A stretch of DNA of 43,472 nucleotides from CAYZSU01 sp964480565 (GTDB taxonomy: Bacteria; UBA10199; 2-02-FULL-44-16; JAAZCA01): the NCBI GenBank assembly GCA_964480565.1, contig CAYZSU010000009.1:1-43472 (forward strand), written 5' to 3'. The number at the start of each line of letters is the position of its first letter. Within the stretch, counting starts at the first letter, position 1. The notes under the pieces are model-generated. The model was not told the origin of the DNA, ran no database searches, and was given only the letters and a program-made list of their open reading frames with translations. Positions 26,964 to 35,773 of this stretch are shown here, piece by piece. The translations under genes and the position numbers were made by a program.

Positions 26964-26977
26964 AAAATAGCTATTTT
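26964..26977. other. Perfect 14-bp palindrome upstream of greA
   Basis: AAAATAGCTATTTT (26964-26977) is a perfect palindrome about 90 bases upstream of the greA ATG and next to repeat B. It could be a small operator or part of the repeat boundary. Only the symmetry is seen. Confidence 0.4.
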
Positions 26978-26984
26978 AGAAAAT

Positions 26985-27218
26985 GTTCAAAAGTGCCCAG
27001 ATTCTAGACAAACAGCAATTATATTGTTTTCATTGTCAAAAATACATAAGCGCTTGACCCACTTGATCATTTGCCAATACAAACACCCAAGTTGTCATAT
27101 CGCTAAATAGCAAATTCAATAAATTCGTATACATAAGAGTATGTATCTAAACTGGATTCACTGGACAACACCACAGATTGACGTTTTTTGAGCACTCCCT
27201 TTATGTAATGAGTGTAAA
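26985..27218. repeat. Intergenic fold-back repeat B, longer copy
   Basis: The segment begins TGTTCAAAAGTGCCCAGATT and ends TTGAGCACTCCCTTTATG, matching the outer blocks of repeat A. In its right half it has GCAAATTCAATAAATTCGTA, the centre ATACATAAGAGTATGTATC, then GGATTCACTGGACAACACCAC, in the same order as repeats A and C. About 75 bases are inserted in the left half; they contain AATACATAAGCGCTTGACC, which may be a second, nested centre. It lies between the divergent greA and subtilase genes. Downstream, 27219-27366 contains a short hairpin ATGGC-AGC-GCCAT at about 27264-27276 in the probable leader of the protease. Confidence 0.6.
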
Positions 27219-27366
27219 ACGCTATCACTAAAGCATAGGATCCGTCAAGTCAGGAACTCATGATGGCAGCGCCATTAGGCAAAGTCCCTTCATTTAATAA
27301 TTCCTTAAAAAAAACATTGCCTATTCCGGGCAAATCACAATAGAATCAACAAATGCGGAGGATAAT

Positions 27367-29670
27367 ATGAACAGGTTATACCACTACACCCTATCTTTTT
27401 TTATAACAATACTATGCACTGGGCTATTATGGAATCAAGCGCTCGCATCAAAAATGGATTTACTGTTAAAAAAAGCCGCATTACATTCTCATGCAATTAC
27501 AAAAGAAAGCACTGTAAACAGCACATCTCAATCGTCCATCATACCGTGCTTTATTAAAATAGACCCTCAGGCCACTGCATCCATTATGGATATAGTCACA
27601 TCTTCAGGTGGCAAAATTATCGCACACACACACACAATTATTGCCGCACATGTTCCCGACTATACGCTTGGAAAATTGAGCAGTCACCCAGATATCCTCC
27701 ATATGGAATATGCACCACCGCTACAAAATAAAATGAACTCCGCACGCCAGGATAGCAATATTATCAGCGTTCAGGATGGATCTCATCTAGGCACCGCATA
27801 TAAGGGCGATAATGTCGTTGTTGGTATTATAGACGATGCAATTGATTATGGGCACGCTGATTTTTTAAATGCAGACGGCACTACACGTATTCAATATCTC
27901 GAACAAGATGGCACATCATGCTATAAACAACACATTGATTCAAATAATTGCAGCATTAGTAATGGCGGCCAAGGTGCCATGCATGGCACACATGTCACTG
28001 GTATTGCCGCAGGAAGCGATCAAGTCTATACTGGAGTTGCCCCTAATGCGGATATTATTTTTATGTTTTACAATATGACAGATGCAGCTACTAGCGGCAG
28101 TGAAAGCACATCGTTTAGTACAAATATTTTGTATAGCGCTGCTAAAATATTTGAAAAAGCCGATGAGCTGGATAAACCATGTGTGATCAATATAAGTTTA
28201 GGCACATCCATTGGCGCACATGATGGATCATCATTATTGGAGCAGGGACTCTATGAATTAGTCCATGATAAACCGGGTCGAATTATTGTCAATGCCGCAG
28301 GCAATGAACAAGCCAATGCCACTCATTTTGAAGATACTGGACATTTTAATGATGGAACAGATGATATGATTGGCGGCATTCATGCCTCTATTAATGTAGC
28401 TGATGGCCAGGCCATTGGCCATCGAATGGCTATTTGGAAAGCAACTTCTGCAACAAATACATTTACAGATGGCACACTTGTTGATTTATGGCTAAGTGAA
28501 AATCAGTCCGCACATTGTAAAATCAGTGTGTTCGCCTACAACCATGGACGAGAAGATCAGGATTTTACCTTTCCTGGATTAACATCAACGGACGATGCCA
28601 CATTGGCAATGGCTGATATCGCATTTTCTGATGACAGTAGTCGCTCTAAAAAAAATTCAAATGAAAGTTTTGAAGTTAGCCTCAACATTGATGCCAGCGA
28701 TACATCCAATGCCAAGCCCCATGCACAGTTGATATTTACAAATGCAGCCACATACAGTCCTGCCAATTTAGAAAATTATTGGTATGATATCGTCATTGAA
28801 GCGGATGGTGGAGATTGCAATGGTCATATGTGGTTATATATTGATCACCCAAGCATTCATGATTTCTTAAAAAATATCGATGATGGTTCTATGGATGTGG
28901 CGGATGGCACGGATACTAATGGCTATGCCCTTGCCGACGGGGACAGTCTTTATACTCTCACAGTTCCATCCACAGCCAAGGATGTCATTGCGGTTGGCAG
29001 TTATTTGGCTCAAAAACCCGCAGGATCTGGTACAAGCCAATGGATTAGCATTAATGGCACCACCTATAGCCAGGATGATACCACCTCACCCGGTGGTACT
29101 GGATCAACGGTAAGTGATTTATCCATCTTTTCAAGCTTAGGCCCAACCGCAGATAATCGATCAAAACCTGAAATAATAGCCCCTGGCGAACCCATTATTT
29201 CTGCACTTGCTAGCAGTGCATCCACCTCTGAATCGCTTAAAATTACAGAATCATTTTATAAAAGTGCAGGTACATCCATGGCCGCCCCATTTATCACAGG
29301 CGTTGTCGCATTATTGCTTGATCGCAATGATAGCTTAACTCCCACACAAGTTATTTCCGCACTGCAAAGCAATGCAATTACATCAGGACTAAACAGCAAA
29401 ACCACTAATGCGGCCCACAGCTATGGTGCAGGCAAAATCAATGGGGCAGAGGCCTTGGCATCCATTGCTGAAACAACAGATGCAGGGGAAAATAATACAC
29501 AGATAAGCACGTATAAAGGCACCGGTGATTTATCATCTCCATCCAGCTGTTCATTATCTCAACAGTCGAATCAAACGACCATGCCAATTATTATGATTAT
29601 CAGCCTGATATTTATTGGTATACAGTTTATGCGCAGATTAAAAAATAATCAAATGATCATCATCGAATAA
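27367..29670 (+). CDS. Secreted subtilisin-family (S8) serine protease with a C-terminal anchor
   Basis: The 767-aa precursor has a signal peptide ending about LASKM, then an inhibitor-I9-like prodomain (about residues 58-118). The S8 catalytic domain follows: Asp156 in VVGIIDDAIDYGH, His206 in GAMHGTHVTGIAAG and Ser637 in SAGTSMAAPFITGVVALLL. The oxyanion Asn lies in IIVNAAGNEQ. A large insertion-like region with many Asp (about 330-560) separates His and Ser. The tail has SSPSSCSLSQQ, then a hydrophobic span (IIMIISLIFIGIQF) and RRLKNN: a Cys, a membrane span and a basic end, as in cell-surface sorting signals of the MYXO/JDVT-CTERM kind. GGAGG precedes the ATG by six bases. Confidence 0.95.
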   Translation: MNRLYHYTLSFFITILCTGLLWNQALASKMDLLLKKAALHSHAITKESTVNSTSQSSIIPCFIKIDPQATASIMDIVTSSGGKIIAHTHTIIAAHVPDYTLGKLSSHPDILHMEYAPPLQNKMNSARQDSNIISVQDGSHLGTAYKGDNVVVGIIDDAIDYGHADFLNADGTTRIQYLEQDGTSCYKQHIDSNNCSISNGGQGAMHGTHVTGIAAGSDQVYTGVAPNADIIFMFYNMTDAATSGSESTSFSTNILYSAAKIFEKADELDKPCVINISLGTSIGAHDGSSLLEQGLYELVHDKPGRIIVNAAGNEQANATHFEDTGHFNDGTDDMIGGIHASINVADGQAIGHRMAIWKATSATNTFTDGTLVDLWLSENQSAHCKISVFAYNHGREDQDFTFPGLTSTDDATLAMADIAFSDDSSRSKKNSNESFEVSLNIDASDTSNAKPHAQLIFTNAATYSPANLENYWYDIVIEADGGDCNGHMWLYIDHPSIHDFLKNIDDGSMDVADGTDTNGYALADGDSLYTLTVPSTAKDVIAVGSYLAQKPAGSGTSQWISINGTTYSQDDTTSPGGTGSTVSDLSIFSSLGPTADNRSKPEIIAPGEPIISALASSASTSESLKITESFYKSAGTSMAAPFITGVVALLLDRNDSLTPTQVISALQSNAITSGLNSKTTNAAHSYGAGKINGAEALASIAETTDAGENNTQISTYKGTGDLSSPSSCSLSQQSNQTTMPIIMIISLIFIGIQFMRRLKNNQMIIIE

Positions 29671-29684
29671 AATCTGACAATGCA

Positions 29685-30224
29685 TTAAAATATAAATTCT
29701 GTTTGCGTGATCCGCTCATGCGATAGCCCCATAAAATCAATACACATCCCTTTATCAGAAATAGCCCCAATTGCATAACTCGCATCAACACCTCGATTAA
29801 AGGTGCCTTTTAAATGGCCTGGATTAATGACAATAAGGTTATCCTCGCGCCTGTATGCTGTTGGATGATGCGTGTGACCATGTAGGAATATATCCACATT
29901 TAATTTTTTTTTTGCTACACTTGGATCAATATCATCACGACTATCGCCAGATTCTTTTGTTGGCGTATGACTGATTAGAATACGACGATCTTTCAGAGTA
30001 ATAATTTGCCGGCGATCAATATGCGGATGATGCCAGTTAGGTTCATAAAGACCTGGCACGGCAACTACCGATACATGATCATCAATTATGCATGCCTCCA
30101 AATCCGCCATGTCATCCCCTAAATGAATAATCGTATCCACATGATGTTGCTTGCTCATGGCATTCAAAACACCTTGCATCTGCTCAATATATCCATGCGT
30201 ATCGCTCATTATGCCAAATTTCAT
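29685..30224 (-). CDS. YfcE/MJ0936-type metallophosphoesterase
   Basis: A 179-aa single-domain calcineurin-like phosphodiesterase. The metal motifs appear as MSDTHG (residues 6-11), HLGDDMADLE, LISHTPT and HGHTHHPTAYR. The usual GN(C/H)D-type block is replaced by VPGLYEPNW, which alters the residue that normally supports both catalysis and the second metal. Other members of the family carry such PG-x-(Y/F)-E-P variants, so activity cannot be excluded. It lies 15 bases after the subtilase stop (convergent) and 15 bases after the AsmA gene on its own strand, with GAGGG as ribosome site. The substrate is unknown. Confidence 0.88.
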   Translation of the reverse strand: MKFGIMSDTHGYIEQMQGVLNAMSKQHHVDTIIHLGDDMADLEACIIDDHVSVVAVPGLYEPNWHHPHIDRRQIITLKDRRILISHTPTKESGDSRDDIDPSVAKKKLNVDIFLHGHTHHPTAYRREDNLIVINPGHLKGTFNRGVDASYAIGAISDKGMCIDFMGLSHERITQTEFIF

Positions 30225-30239
30225 ATCACCCTCTAATTA

Positions 30240-32426
30240 TTAATTGCCTCTATACTGGTATATCCGCTGGCTTAACCCCTGACTATCTACTTTGATTTTT
30301 GGTACCACTATCCCATTGATATGTATTGGCACAATCAAGCGTCCTGCAGAATCCAATAATTTCCGTTGCGCTGCTAAATCCGTAATTAACTGATGAGACA
30401 GTGTTTGATGAAAGCTCAGCTGCCCATTTAATTTAAATTGATCCCATTTATTATTCTTAATTTTAATTGTACCGGACACTGTCTGCACAGAATACTTTGA
30501 TGCCAGCATACTTAATTGCTCAATCTCAATTGAGCGGCCAGATAGAACAAACTTAGACTGCAAATGATTAAAATTATCAGTTAATGCATTAATGCGGCTC
30601 AATAAAAGGGATTCATTTCCCAAAGCCCCTCCTGCGACCTTTTCAATACCATTCCATAATGCTTTATCCTGCAGTTGCTGGCTAAGTCCCAGGCCTGACC
30701 ATGATCCTGATGTAATTGTCATTGTCCCTGCGGCTTTCAATGTATCATATATCATTGCTGCATCGTTTCCTTTTGCAATGATATGAATACGCATATTTGC
30801 CGTGCCTCGCAGTAATTTTGATAATTGAGATAAATGCGTGGTATCCACATCCTTAATCTGACCATCAAATTGATAGCGCGGACTATCTTGAAGCAATATC
30901 ATCCCATTGCCATGCAGTTTTCCAGAGGCAATCTCACCTTGCACATTTTCACAGATAATCGCGTGATCATCGGATTGGCATTTAATTGCAAGCGAGTGAA
31001 TATCATTGCCTAAGAGTTTCAGATTATTAATCTTCATATCCAATGCCAATGTATTTTTCTTTAAGGGTTGGCCTAAAACACCCTTATACGTCAGACTGCC
31101 GGTCAATGAATCAAATCCATCAATAATTGCTATTTTATTTCCCAGCGTATTCCATACATTTTGATGCAACTCATTGCCCTTTATTTCAATATAGCTTTGT
31201 TGATGCGCTTGCCGCCCAATATAGCCGGTCATTGTAATAATATCAGGCCCGAAATTCCATTCACCTTGTTTGATTGAAATTTTTTTCGGCGTAATATGTA
31301 TTTTCATAGCCAATCGAAGGGGATGATTGCTTGCTTTAAATAATCCAGGTAACACTATTAGCGATGCTTTTTTCAAATCCAATTGTGTGGATACCACATA
31401 ATTGGATTGATTATCCGTAATATCAAGGGATCCAGATATAGCACCATCCCATGTCAAATCATGCAATAAGGGCTCTTTGGACAAATCACCAAAAAATGAC
31501 AATATATCACTATGCCATGCATTGCTTTTAACCTGCATATGTTGTGTTAATAATGACTTTGTTTGTTTAAATGTTGATTTTATTTGCAATGCGGTTTTAC
31601 CCAATTGCATCACACCATTATTGAAAAAAATGCTTTTTTGTTGAGCAATATGAACCAACTCACCTGAAATATGAAATGCGGACGAATGAGCATCATTCAT
31701 TGTTCCACGTAAGCGAATATCAAATTGCGTTTTTTTTCCTTTGGATTTTAATATTTTTATAGATGGAGTGGCTTTTTTCTTGGCTATCATTTCTCCAGAC
31801 AATCCACTGATTCGCACATAATCCGTGTTCTTATCCTCAATTGTTGAATCAACAATCGATGCATTCGTCACTGTTATTTTATTGAGTTCAATATCAATTA
31901 ATTGTTTCGACTGTTTGGATTGTTTATTCGACTGTTTCCAACCCAAGGCCTGAATAATATTATTGCTCATCCGTGATGTACGATAATAAAAAGTCGCATT
32001 ATCACAATGAGGTGATAGAGAAAAATTACCATCAAGAATATTTGACATGGACAATGCGGCATGCACATGAGGTAACTTTACAATAACCTGTTCCTTAAAC
32101 GGTTTATTCGTTGATATGATCGCCGCATCATTTATTTGTATGGACAAGTTGGGAAATACTTGAACATGAACATCTGCAGCCATCAATCGTATTTGATACT
32201 GATTGGGAATGTGACTATTTAACCACTTTAAATAGGTATCTGTCGACAATGTCGCTGGAAGGATTAATATACCAATAAAACCAATCAGTAATAGAACGCT
32301 GCTTATAATAACGATGATTCGAATATAGGATTTAGATAAACAAAAATGAGTGGTTTTTTTTATAAGTGAAAACCCCAATTGTACATAGTTTATAGCGATC
32401 TGTATGATTTTTTTAAATTGTTTCAT
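30240..32426 (-). CDS. AsmA-family inner-membrane-anchored protein
   Basis: AsmA-like proteins are anchored in the inner membrane and have long periplasmic beta-groove regions; they are linked to outer-membrane assembly or lipid transfer. The 728-aa protein has one N-terminal membrane span (IRIIVIISSVLLLIGFIGILIL, about residues 36-57), then the AsmA N-terminal pattern YQIRLMAADVHVQVFPNLSIQINDAAIIS, and a C-terminal region with the AsmA_2-type GMILLQDSPRYQFDGQI and a later CNK-rich segment. It lies directly upstream of the phosphodiesterase on one transcript and is otherwise unlinked to lipid genes here. Confidence 0.82.
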   Translation of the reverse strand: MKQFKKIIQIAINYVQLGFSLIKKTTHFCLSKSYIRIIVIISSVLLLIGFIGILILPATLSTDTYLKWLNSHIPNQYQIRLMAADVHVQVFPNLSIQINDAAIISTNKPFKEQVIVKLPHVHAALSMSNILDGNFSLSPHCDNATFYYRTSRMSNNIIQALGWKQSNKQSKQSKQLIDIELNKITVTNASIVDSTIEDKNTDYVRISGLSGEMIAKKKATPSIKILKSKGKKTQFDIRLRGTMNDAHSSAFHISGELVHIAQQKSIFFNNGVMQLGKTALQIKSTFKQTKSLLTQHMQVKSNAWHSDILSFFGDLSKEPLLHDLTWDGAISGSLDITDNQSNYVVSTQLDLKKASLIVLPGLFKASNHPLRLAMKIHITPKKISIKQGEWNFGPDIITMTGYIGRQAHQQSYIEIKGNELHQNVWNTLGNKIAIIDGFDSLTGSLTYKGVLGQPLKKNTLALDMKINNLKLLGNDIHSLAIKCQSDDHAIICENVQGEIASGKLHGNGMILLQDSPRYQFDGQIKDVDTTHLSQLSKLLRGTANMRIHIIAKGNDAAMIYDTLKAAGTMTITSGSWSGLGLSQQLQDKALWNGIEKVAGGALGNESLLLSRINALTDNFNHLQSKFVLSGRSIEIEQLSMLASKYSVQTVSGTIKIKNNKWDQFKLNGQLSFHQTLSHQLITDLAAQRKLLDSAGRLIVPIHINGIVVPKIKVDSQGLSQRIYQYRGN

Positions 32427-32523
32427 GAATGCACTTTAACACAAGGAATGAAGTGGGTAAATGCATTTGGCAGAGAAGAATATCCCGCTTTTTTTACAGC
32501 TCGCATTCCATTGATCAGGCTTT

Positions 32524-33021
32524 TCACCTCGTATACGCAATAATATCATCTTTATGCTGTGGGTATTGCTCTATGAGATTATTGCGCGAATCCACTATAA
32601 AATCCCTGAAGTCAAAGCCTGGCGCAACCGTTGTACCCATCAATGCCCATTGTCCACCTGCATATAATTTAGTACCTTGCCATGTATGTCCACGTACCAC
32701 AGCTTGCAGCATATGACCATTTTCAATATCCGGGCCAAGGTGAATGGTTTTCAGCCTACCATCAGGATCAATTTGAATCATCTGCACAGGATCGCCTAAG
32801 TAAAAATGAAACACCTCATCCTGCGGCAATTTGTGAAGAGCTGAAAACTCCGTTGGTGTAATCAGATAATAGATTGCGGTTGAAAAATTCCGATCGCCCG
32901 CATGCTCCTTTAGCACATTCTGCGGAATCAATCCTTTCGCACGATATACCTCCCTATAAAAACCACCTTCTTCAGGCAAGGGTTCCAGTCCAAGTAATTG
33001 AATCACATCATTCGCATTCAT
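32524..33021 (-). CDS. Cupin-fold protein of the DUF985 family
   Basis: A 165-aa cytoplasmic single-domain cupin. The family pattern is seen in MNANDVIQLLGLEPLPEEGGFYREVYRAKGLI, AIYYLITPTEFSALHKLPQDEVFHFYLGDPVQMIQI, then VVRGHTWQGTKLYAGGQWALMGTTVAPGFDFRDF. The LPEEGGFYRE and YYLL(I)TP-x-EFSALH blocks are typical. DUF985 members are related to sugar-phosphate epimerase-like cupins, but their reaction is not established. The gene stands alone, with 55 bases to the next gene upstream. Confidence 0.88.
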   Translation of the reverse strand: MNANDVIQLLGLEPLPEEGGFYREVYRAKGLIPQNVLKEHAGDRNFSTAIYYLITPTEFSALHKLPQDEVFHFYLGDPVQMIQIDPDGRLKTIHLGPDIENGHMLQAVVRGHTWQGTKLYAGGQWALMGTTVAPGFDFRDFIVDSRNNLIEQYPQHKDDIIAYTR

Positions 33022-33076
33022 ATATATTATCCTTCCATTATAATCATATAGGCAGAAAAACCATTTCAGTTACGCC

Positions 33077-34489
33077 TCAAATATCATCATCTTTTTTTAT
33101 AACCTCCCAATGCCCACCTTTTTGAGGACCAATATATTTCAGGCACCCCTCTTTCACAAGCTTGGAGCTAGCAAGTTCGATGGCACGCACTGATTTACCT
33201 ATGGTTGTTGCTATTTCAGCCAATGTCAAATGTGGATTTTCCTCCAATAGCTGAAGAATTTTAACCGAAGTTTTAACCGAAGTTTTAACCGAAGTTTTAA
33301 CCGAAGTTTTAACCGAAGTTTTTTCTGTTACAATCTGCCCTCCTGCAGCGTTGATATGTTCTGAATTTGCATAAAAGGTGAGCATTAAACCTGACATCTC
33401 AAAGTCAAAGTCAGGCTGTGGAATATCGTAATTGCGACATTCTTCATTAATTTTATCGATTCCTCTACCCCATGCCTCAATATATCCAGCTCTAAAAAAA
33501 GCATTTGCAAGAAGTGGATTATACGGTTTTGATGGATGCTTACCTAGAAGGCGTTTCATATTCCAACCTTCTGGCAACTGACCAGAGTTCCAAAAACAAA
33601 TTTTATCCTCATATACACTGATCTGAATTGGAATCGCACTACTATAATCCTTATGCACAATAGCATTAAGCAATGCTTCACGCAAAGCAGGTGTTGGATA
33701 AAGAAAATTTTCAACCCGCTGCAATCCCTCATAGGTAATATATGCTTTTAAATATTTTGTCTGTAATAAGACCATCACTTTTTCAACTTGCTCAAAAAGG
33801 GATCCGTTCACTTCATCCTGATATCGAATATCATTATTGTTTATAAAATAACCAATTTTAATCCATGCTCCATTGATATATTTACTGGGATTATCTGAAA
33901 AAGTCAGGCAAGCGGCTCGCTTCAATCCATGAGGATCAGAAAATTCTAGATTCTCTAAAAGAACATCACGACGATCTTTTAGAACAGACTCAGACATGCG
34001 GTTACTTTGCGTTGCTCTCTGCTTAAATAGTTTTATGGAACTTGCACTGCAATGTTTCTGCTTAAATAATGGAATTGGAATGCTATCCCACTGTTTGCCT
34101 TGCTTGCGCAGTAAAAATTGATCCAATGCAGATCCTTTAAGAGCTTGATTGGTGCTACCACTGCGATAATAATATTCCCCTTTATAGCTGATTGGATTTG
34201 GATAAGCTGGAACAGTGATTTCTAGAAATTCCTTATCATCATTTTTACATAAATTGACATCAACCATAACCCCCAATAAATCACGAACTTTATTTGGCAA
34301 ACGTTCCAATAAGTCCGTTGCATTTGTTATTCCAATAATATGCCCATCATTATTTTTTCCAATAATCAGAACTCCACCATCTGCATTGGCAAAACCACAA
34401 ATCCATTTAATATATTCATCACGCCATAGTTCCTTCCACTCCTGACATTGACTTTCCTTTATTACTTCTCTCATCCGCTTTTTAGCCAT
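33077..34489 (-). CDS. AlbA_2 (schlafen-type) ATP-binding transcription regulator with a KTSV tandem repeat
   Basis: The protein is about 470 aa from the ATG at 34489, which has AGGG upstream; an upstream GTG would add 37 residues without a ribosome site. The N-terminal AlbA_2 domain is seen in ESQCQEWKELWRDEYIKWICGFANADGGVLIIGKNNDGHIIGI. The middle has the ATPase-like segment with REALLNAIVHKDYSSAIPIQISVYEDKICFWNSGQLP and AFFRAGYIEAWGRGIDKI. The C-terminus is a winged-helix unit (LTLAEIATTIGKSVRAIELASSKLVKEGCLKYIG). Between them lies a (KTSV)n tract. Such proteins are common in defence and accessory regions but here no partner is evident. Confidence 0.85.
   Translation of the reverse strand: MAKKRMREVIKESQCQEWKELWRDEYIKWICGFANADGGVLIIGKNNDGHIIGITNATDLLERLPNKVRDLLGVMVDVNLCKNDDKEFLEITVPAYPNPISYKGEYYYRSGSTNQALKGSALDQFLLRKQGKQWDSIPIPLFKQKHCSASSIKLFKQRATQSNRMSESVLKDRRDVLLENLEFSDPHGLKRAACLTFSDNPSKYINGAWIKIGYFINNNDIRYQDEVNGSLFEQVEKVMVLLQTKYLKAYITYEGLQRVENFLYPTPALREALLNAIVHKDYSSAIPIQISVYEDKICFWNSGQLPEGWNMKRLLGKHPSKPYNPLLANAFFRAGYIEAWGRGIDKINEECRNYDIPQPDFDFEMSGLMLTFYANSEHINAAGGQIVTEKTSVKTSVKTSVKTSVKTSVKILQLLEENPHLTLAEIATTIGKSVRAIELASSKLVKEGCLKYIGPQKGGHWEVIKKDDDI
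33263..33322 (-). repeat. 12-bp in-frame tandem repeat in the AlbA_2 regulator
   Basis: Five perfect copies of AACCGAAGTTTT (33263-33322) encode KTSV on the minus strand, giving a repeated linker before the winged-helix domain. Each unit is a multiple of three bases, so slippage would change linker length without breaking the frame. Confidence 0.92.
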
Positions 34490-34586
34490 ATTCTGCCCTT
34501 GCATATTATTTAAAATGAATGATTGGACAATCTTTATATTGTCAAAAGCTGACTGAGATATGTCCGCATAATAGATGGCATGCCTT

Positions 34587-34886
34587 CTACTGAACTGCAC
34601 GGTTTTTAAGAGCCTCCAGCCACCTTATAATCAGATCATACACAGGCTTTGGCAAATTGGCGGGAATTTTTTGAACGCGCAAAACAATCATAAACGCATC
34701 CAAGGCCTGCTTGGTTTCACCAACAGTCAATACATGCCCATTTGCTTCCGCACATTTTTTACGAAATTCCAATGTTTGCTCAATGAGCATATCAAACATA
34801 TCCTTGGTCTTCTCATCCACCTGTTCAAAATGATCCTGAATGCGTTCAAATAATTCTTCAATATCACGGTCATCGATCTGTGCCAT
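34587..34886 (-). CDS. Small acidic helical protein of unknown function
   Basis: 99 aa, start ATG at 34884-34886 with AAGGA six bases upstream. The peptide begins MAQIDDRDIEELFERIQDHF and is strongly helical with many acidic residues. A second half, ANGHVLTVGETKQALDAFMIVLRVQK, is more basic and is followed by IPANLPKPVYDLIIRWLEALKN. No family recognised. It lies upstream of the AlbA_2 gene and probably in the same transcript, with about 100 bases between the end of one and the likely start of the other. Confidence 0.7.
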   Translation of the reverse strand: MAQIDDRDIEELFERIQDHFEQVDEKTKDMFDMLIEQTLEFRKKCAEANGHVLTVGETKQALDAFMIVLRVQKIPANLPKPVYDLIIRWLEALKNRAVQ

Positions 34887-35036
34887 ATGCCATCCTTTTT
34901 CAACTGCTTTTTTTCATCCATCTCTTTTATAATAAATACCTTACTATTTGTTTTCACAAGCAAAACCATAGATCAAGACATATGTGTACACCATTGCTAT
35001 TCCCTCTACACTGCTATTAAATCAATATAGCTTTAT

Positions 35037-35067
35037 TTGACAATGATTATCCGGCGTGATAGCAAGT
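35037..35067 (+). promoter_or_regulatory. Possible promoter of the outer-membrane barrel gene
   Basis: TTGACA (35037-35042) is followed 17 bases later by TAGCAA, a weak -10 match. The next gene starts at 35121, leaving a leader of about 50 bases. The 34887-35120 gap otherwise holds nothing that I can support. Confidence 0.3.
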
Positions 35068-35120
35068 ACAGCAATAGCATCATTATTTAAATTCAAATTT
35101 AATCTCAAAAAGGAAAATTT

Positions 35121-35702
35121 ATGACACGTTATATTTCAATCATCGCATTTATGGCTGCATTAATTATTGCAATGCCTTCTAGCAATGCCAAAATGATGGA
35201 CAATGGTCAAAATGATCGAGCTGGTTTTTTCCTTGGCTTTGGCCTGGGCACTGGTGGCATCACACTTACTAATAGTGGTTTTACTGAAAGTAAAATCGCA
35301 TTTCTTTCGGATTTTAAAATTGGCGGTGGCATATCTAATAATTTACTGATCATGCTCGATTCTTCCGTCAGTTATACAAAAATAAATGGCGTTGATGTCA
35401 GCCTATATACAATTCCGGTTGCCCTTCAATGGTTTCCTTCTGATCAATATCATTGGTATATCCGCCCTGCCGTTGGTTTCTCATTTGCAACACTTTCAAC
35501 AACTGTGTGGGGACGAAGCGTATCTGTCGATACAGACACGTCCTTTGGTGCCAGTATTGCCACAGGCTATGAATTTCGCTTTGGCAAGTATTTTGCGCTC
35601 AGCCCTGAGTTCAAATACGATTATCATTACTTGCGCTATAGCGGTGATACGGCCCACGCGCATAGTTATGGTGCAATGGCATCCATGATGTGGTATTTTT
35701 AA
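35121..35702 (+). CDS. Small outer-membrane beta-barrel protein
   Basis: A 193-aa exported protein with the signal peptide MTRYISIIAFMAALIIAMPS, cut near SNA. The mature part has short alternating strands (GFFLGFGLGTGG, SYTKINGVDVSLYTIPVALQWF, WYIRPAVGFSFATLS, GASIATGYEFRFG, LSPEFKYDYHYLRY, SYGAMASMMWYF) and ends in Phe, as 8-stranded OmpA/OmpW-like barrels do. AAAGGAAAA precedes the ATG. The function is unknown. A bidirectional terminator follows at 35722-35758. Confidence 0.82.
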   Translation: MTRYISIIAFMAALIIAMPSSNAKMMDNGQNDRAGFFLGFGLGTGGITLTNSGFTESKIAFLSDFKIGGGISNNLLIMLDSSVSYTKINGVDVSLYTIPVALQWFPSDQYHWYIRPAVGFSFATLSTTVWGRSVSVDTDTSFGASIATGYEFRFGKYFALSPEFKYDYHYLRYSGDTAHAHSYGAMASMMWYF

Positions 35703-35721
35703 TATAAGAATCGATCACAAT

Positions 35722-35758
35722 AAAAAACGGCATTGGATAACTCCAATGCCGTTTTTTT
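35722..35758. terminator. Bidirectional intrinsic terminator
   Basis: ACGGCATTGGA (35727-35737) pairs perfectly with TCCAATGCCGT (35742-35752) around TAAC, with A-runs on the left and T-runs on the right. It serves the plus-strand barrel gene and the minus-strand deoxyhypusine-synthase-like gene that converge here. Confidence 0.93.
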
Positions 35759-35773
35759 ATATTGTATTGGTAA

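Noticed and set aside
27240..27300. Similarity to an SRP RNA core (GTCAGG ... GCAGC at the right spacing) or to a c-di-GMP riboswitch
   Set aside because: The tetraloop and its closing pairs do not fit SRP RNA, and the GCAAA blocks of the GEMM riboswitch are absent.
33263..33322. CRISPR-like array
   Set aside because: The 12-bp units are directly adjacent with no spacers and stay in frame within a coding region.
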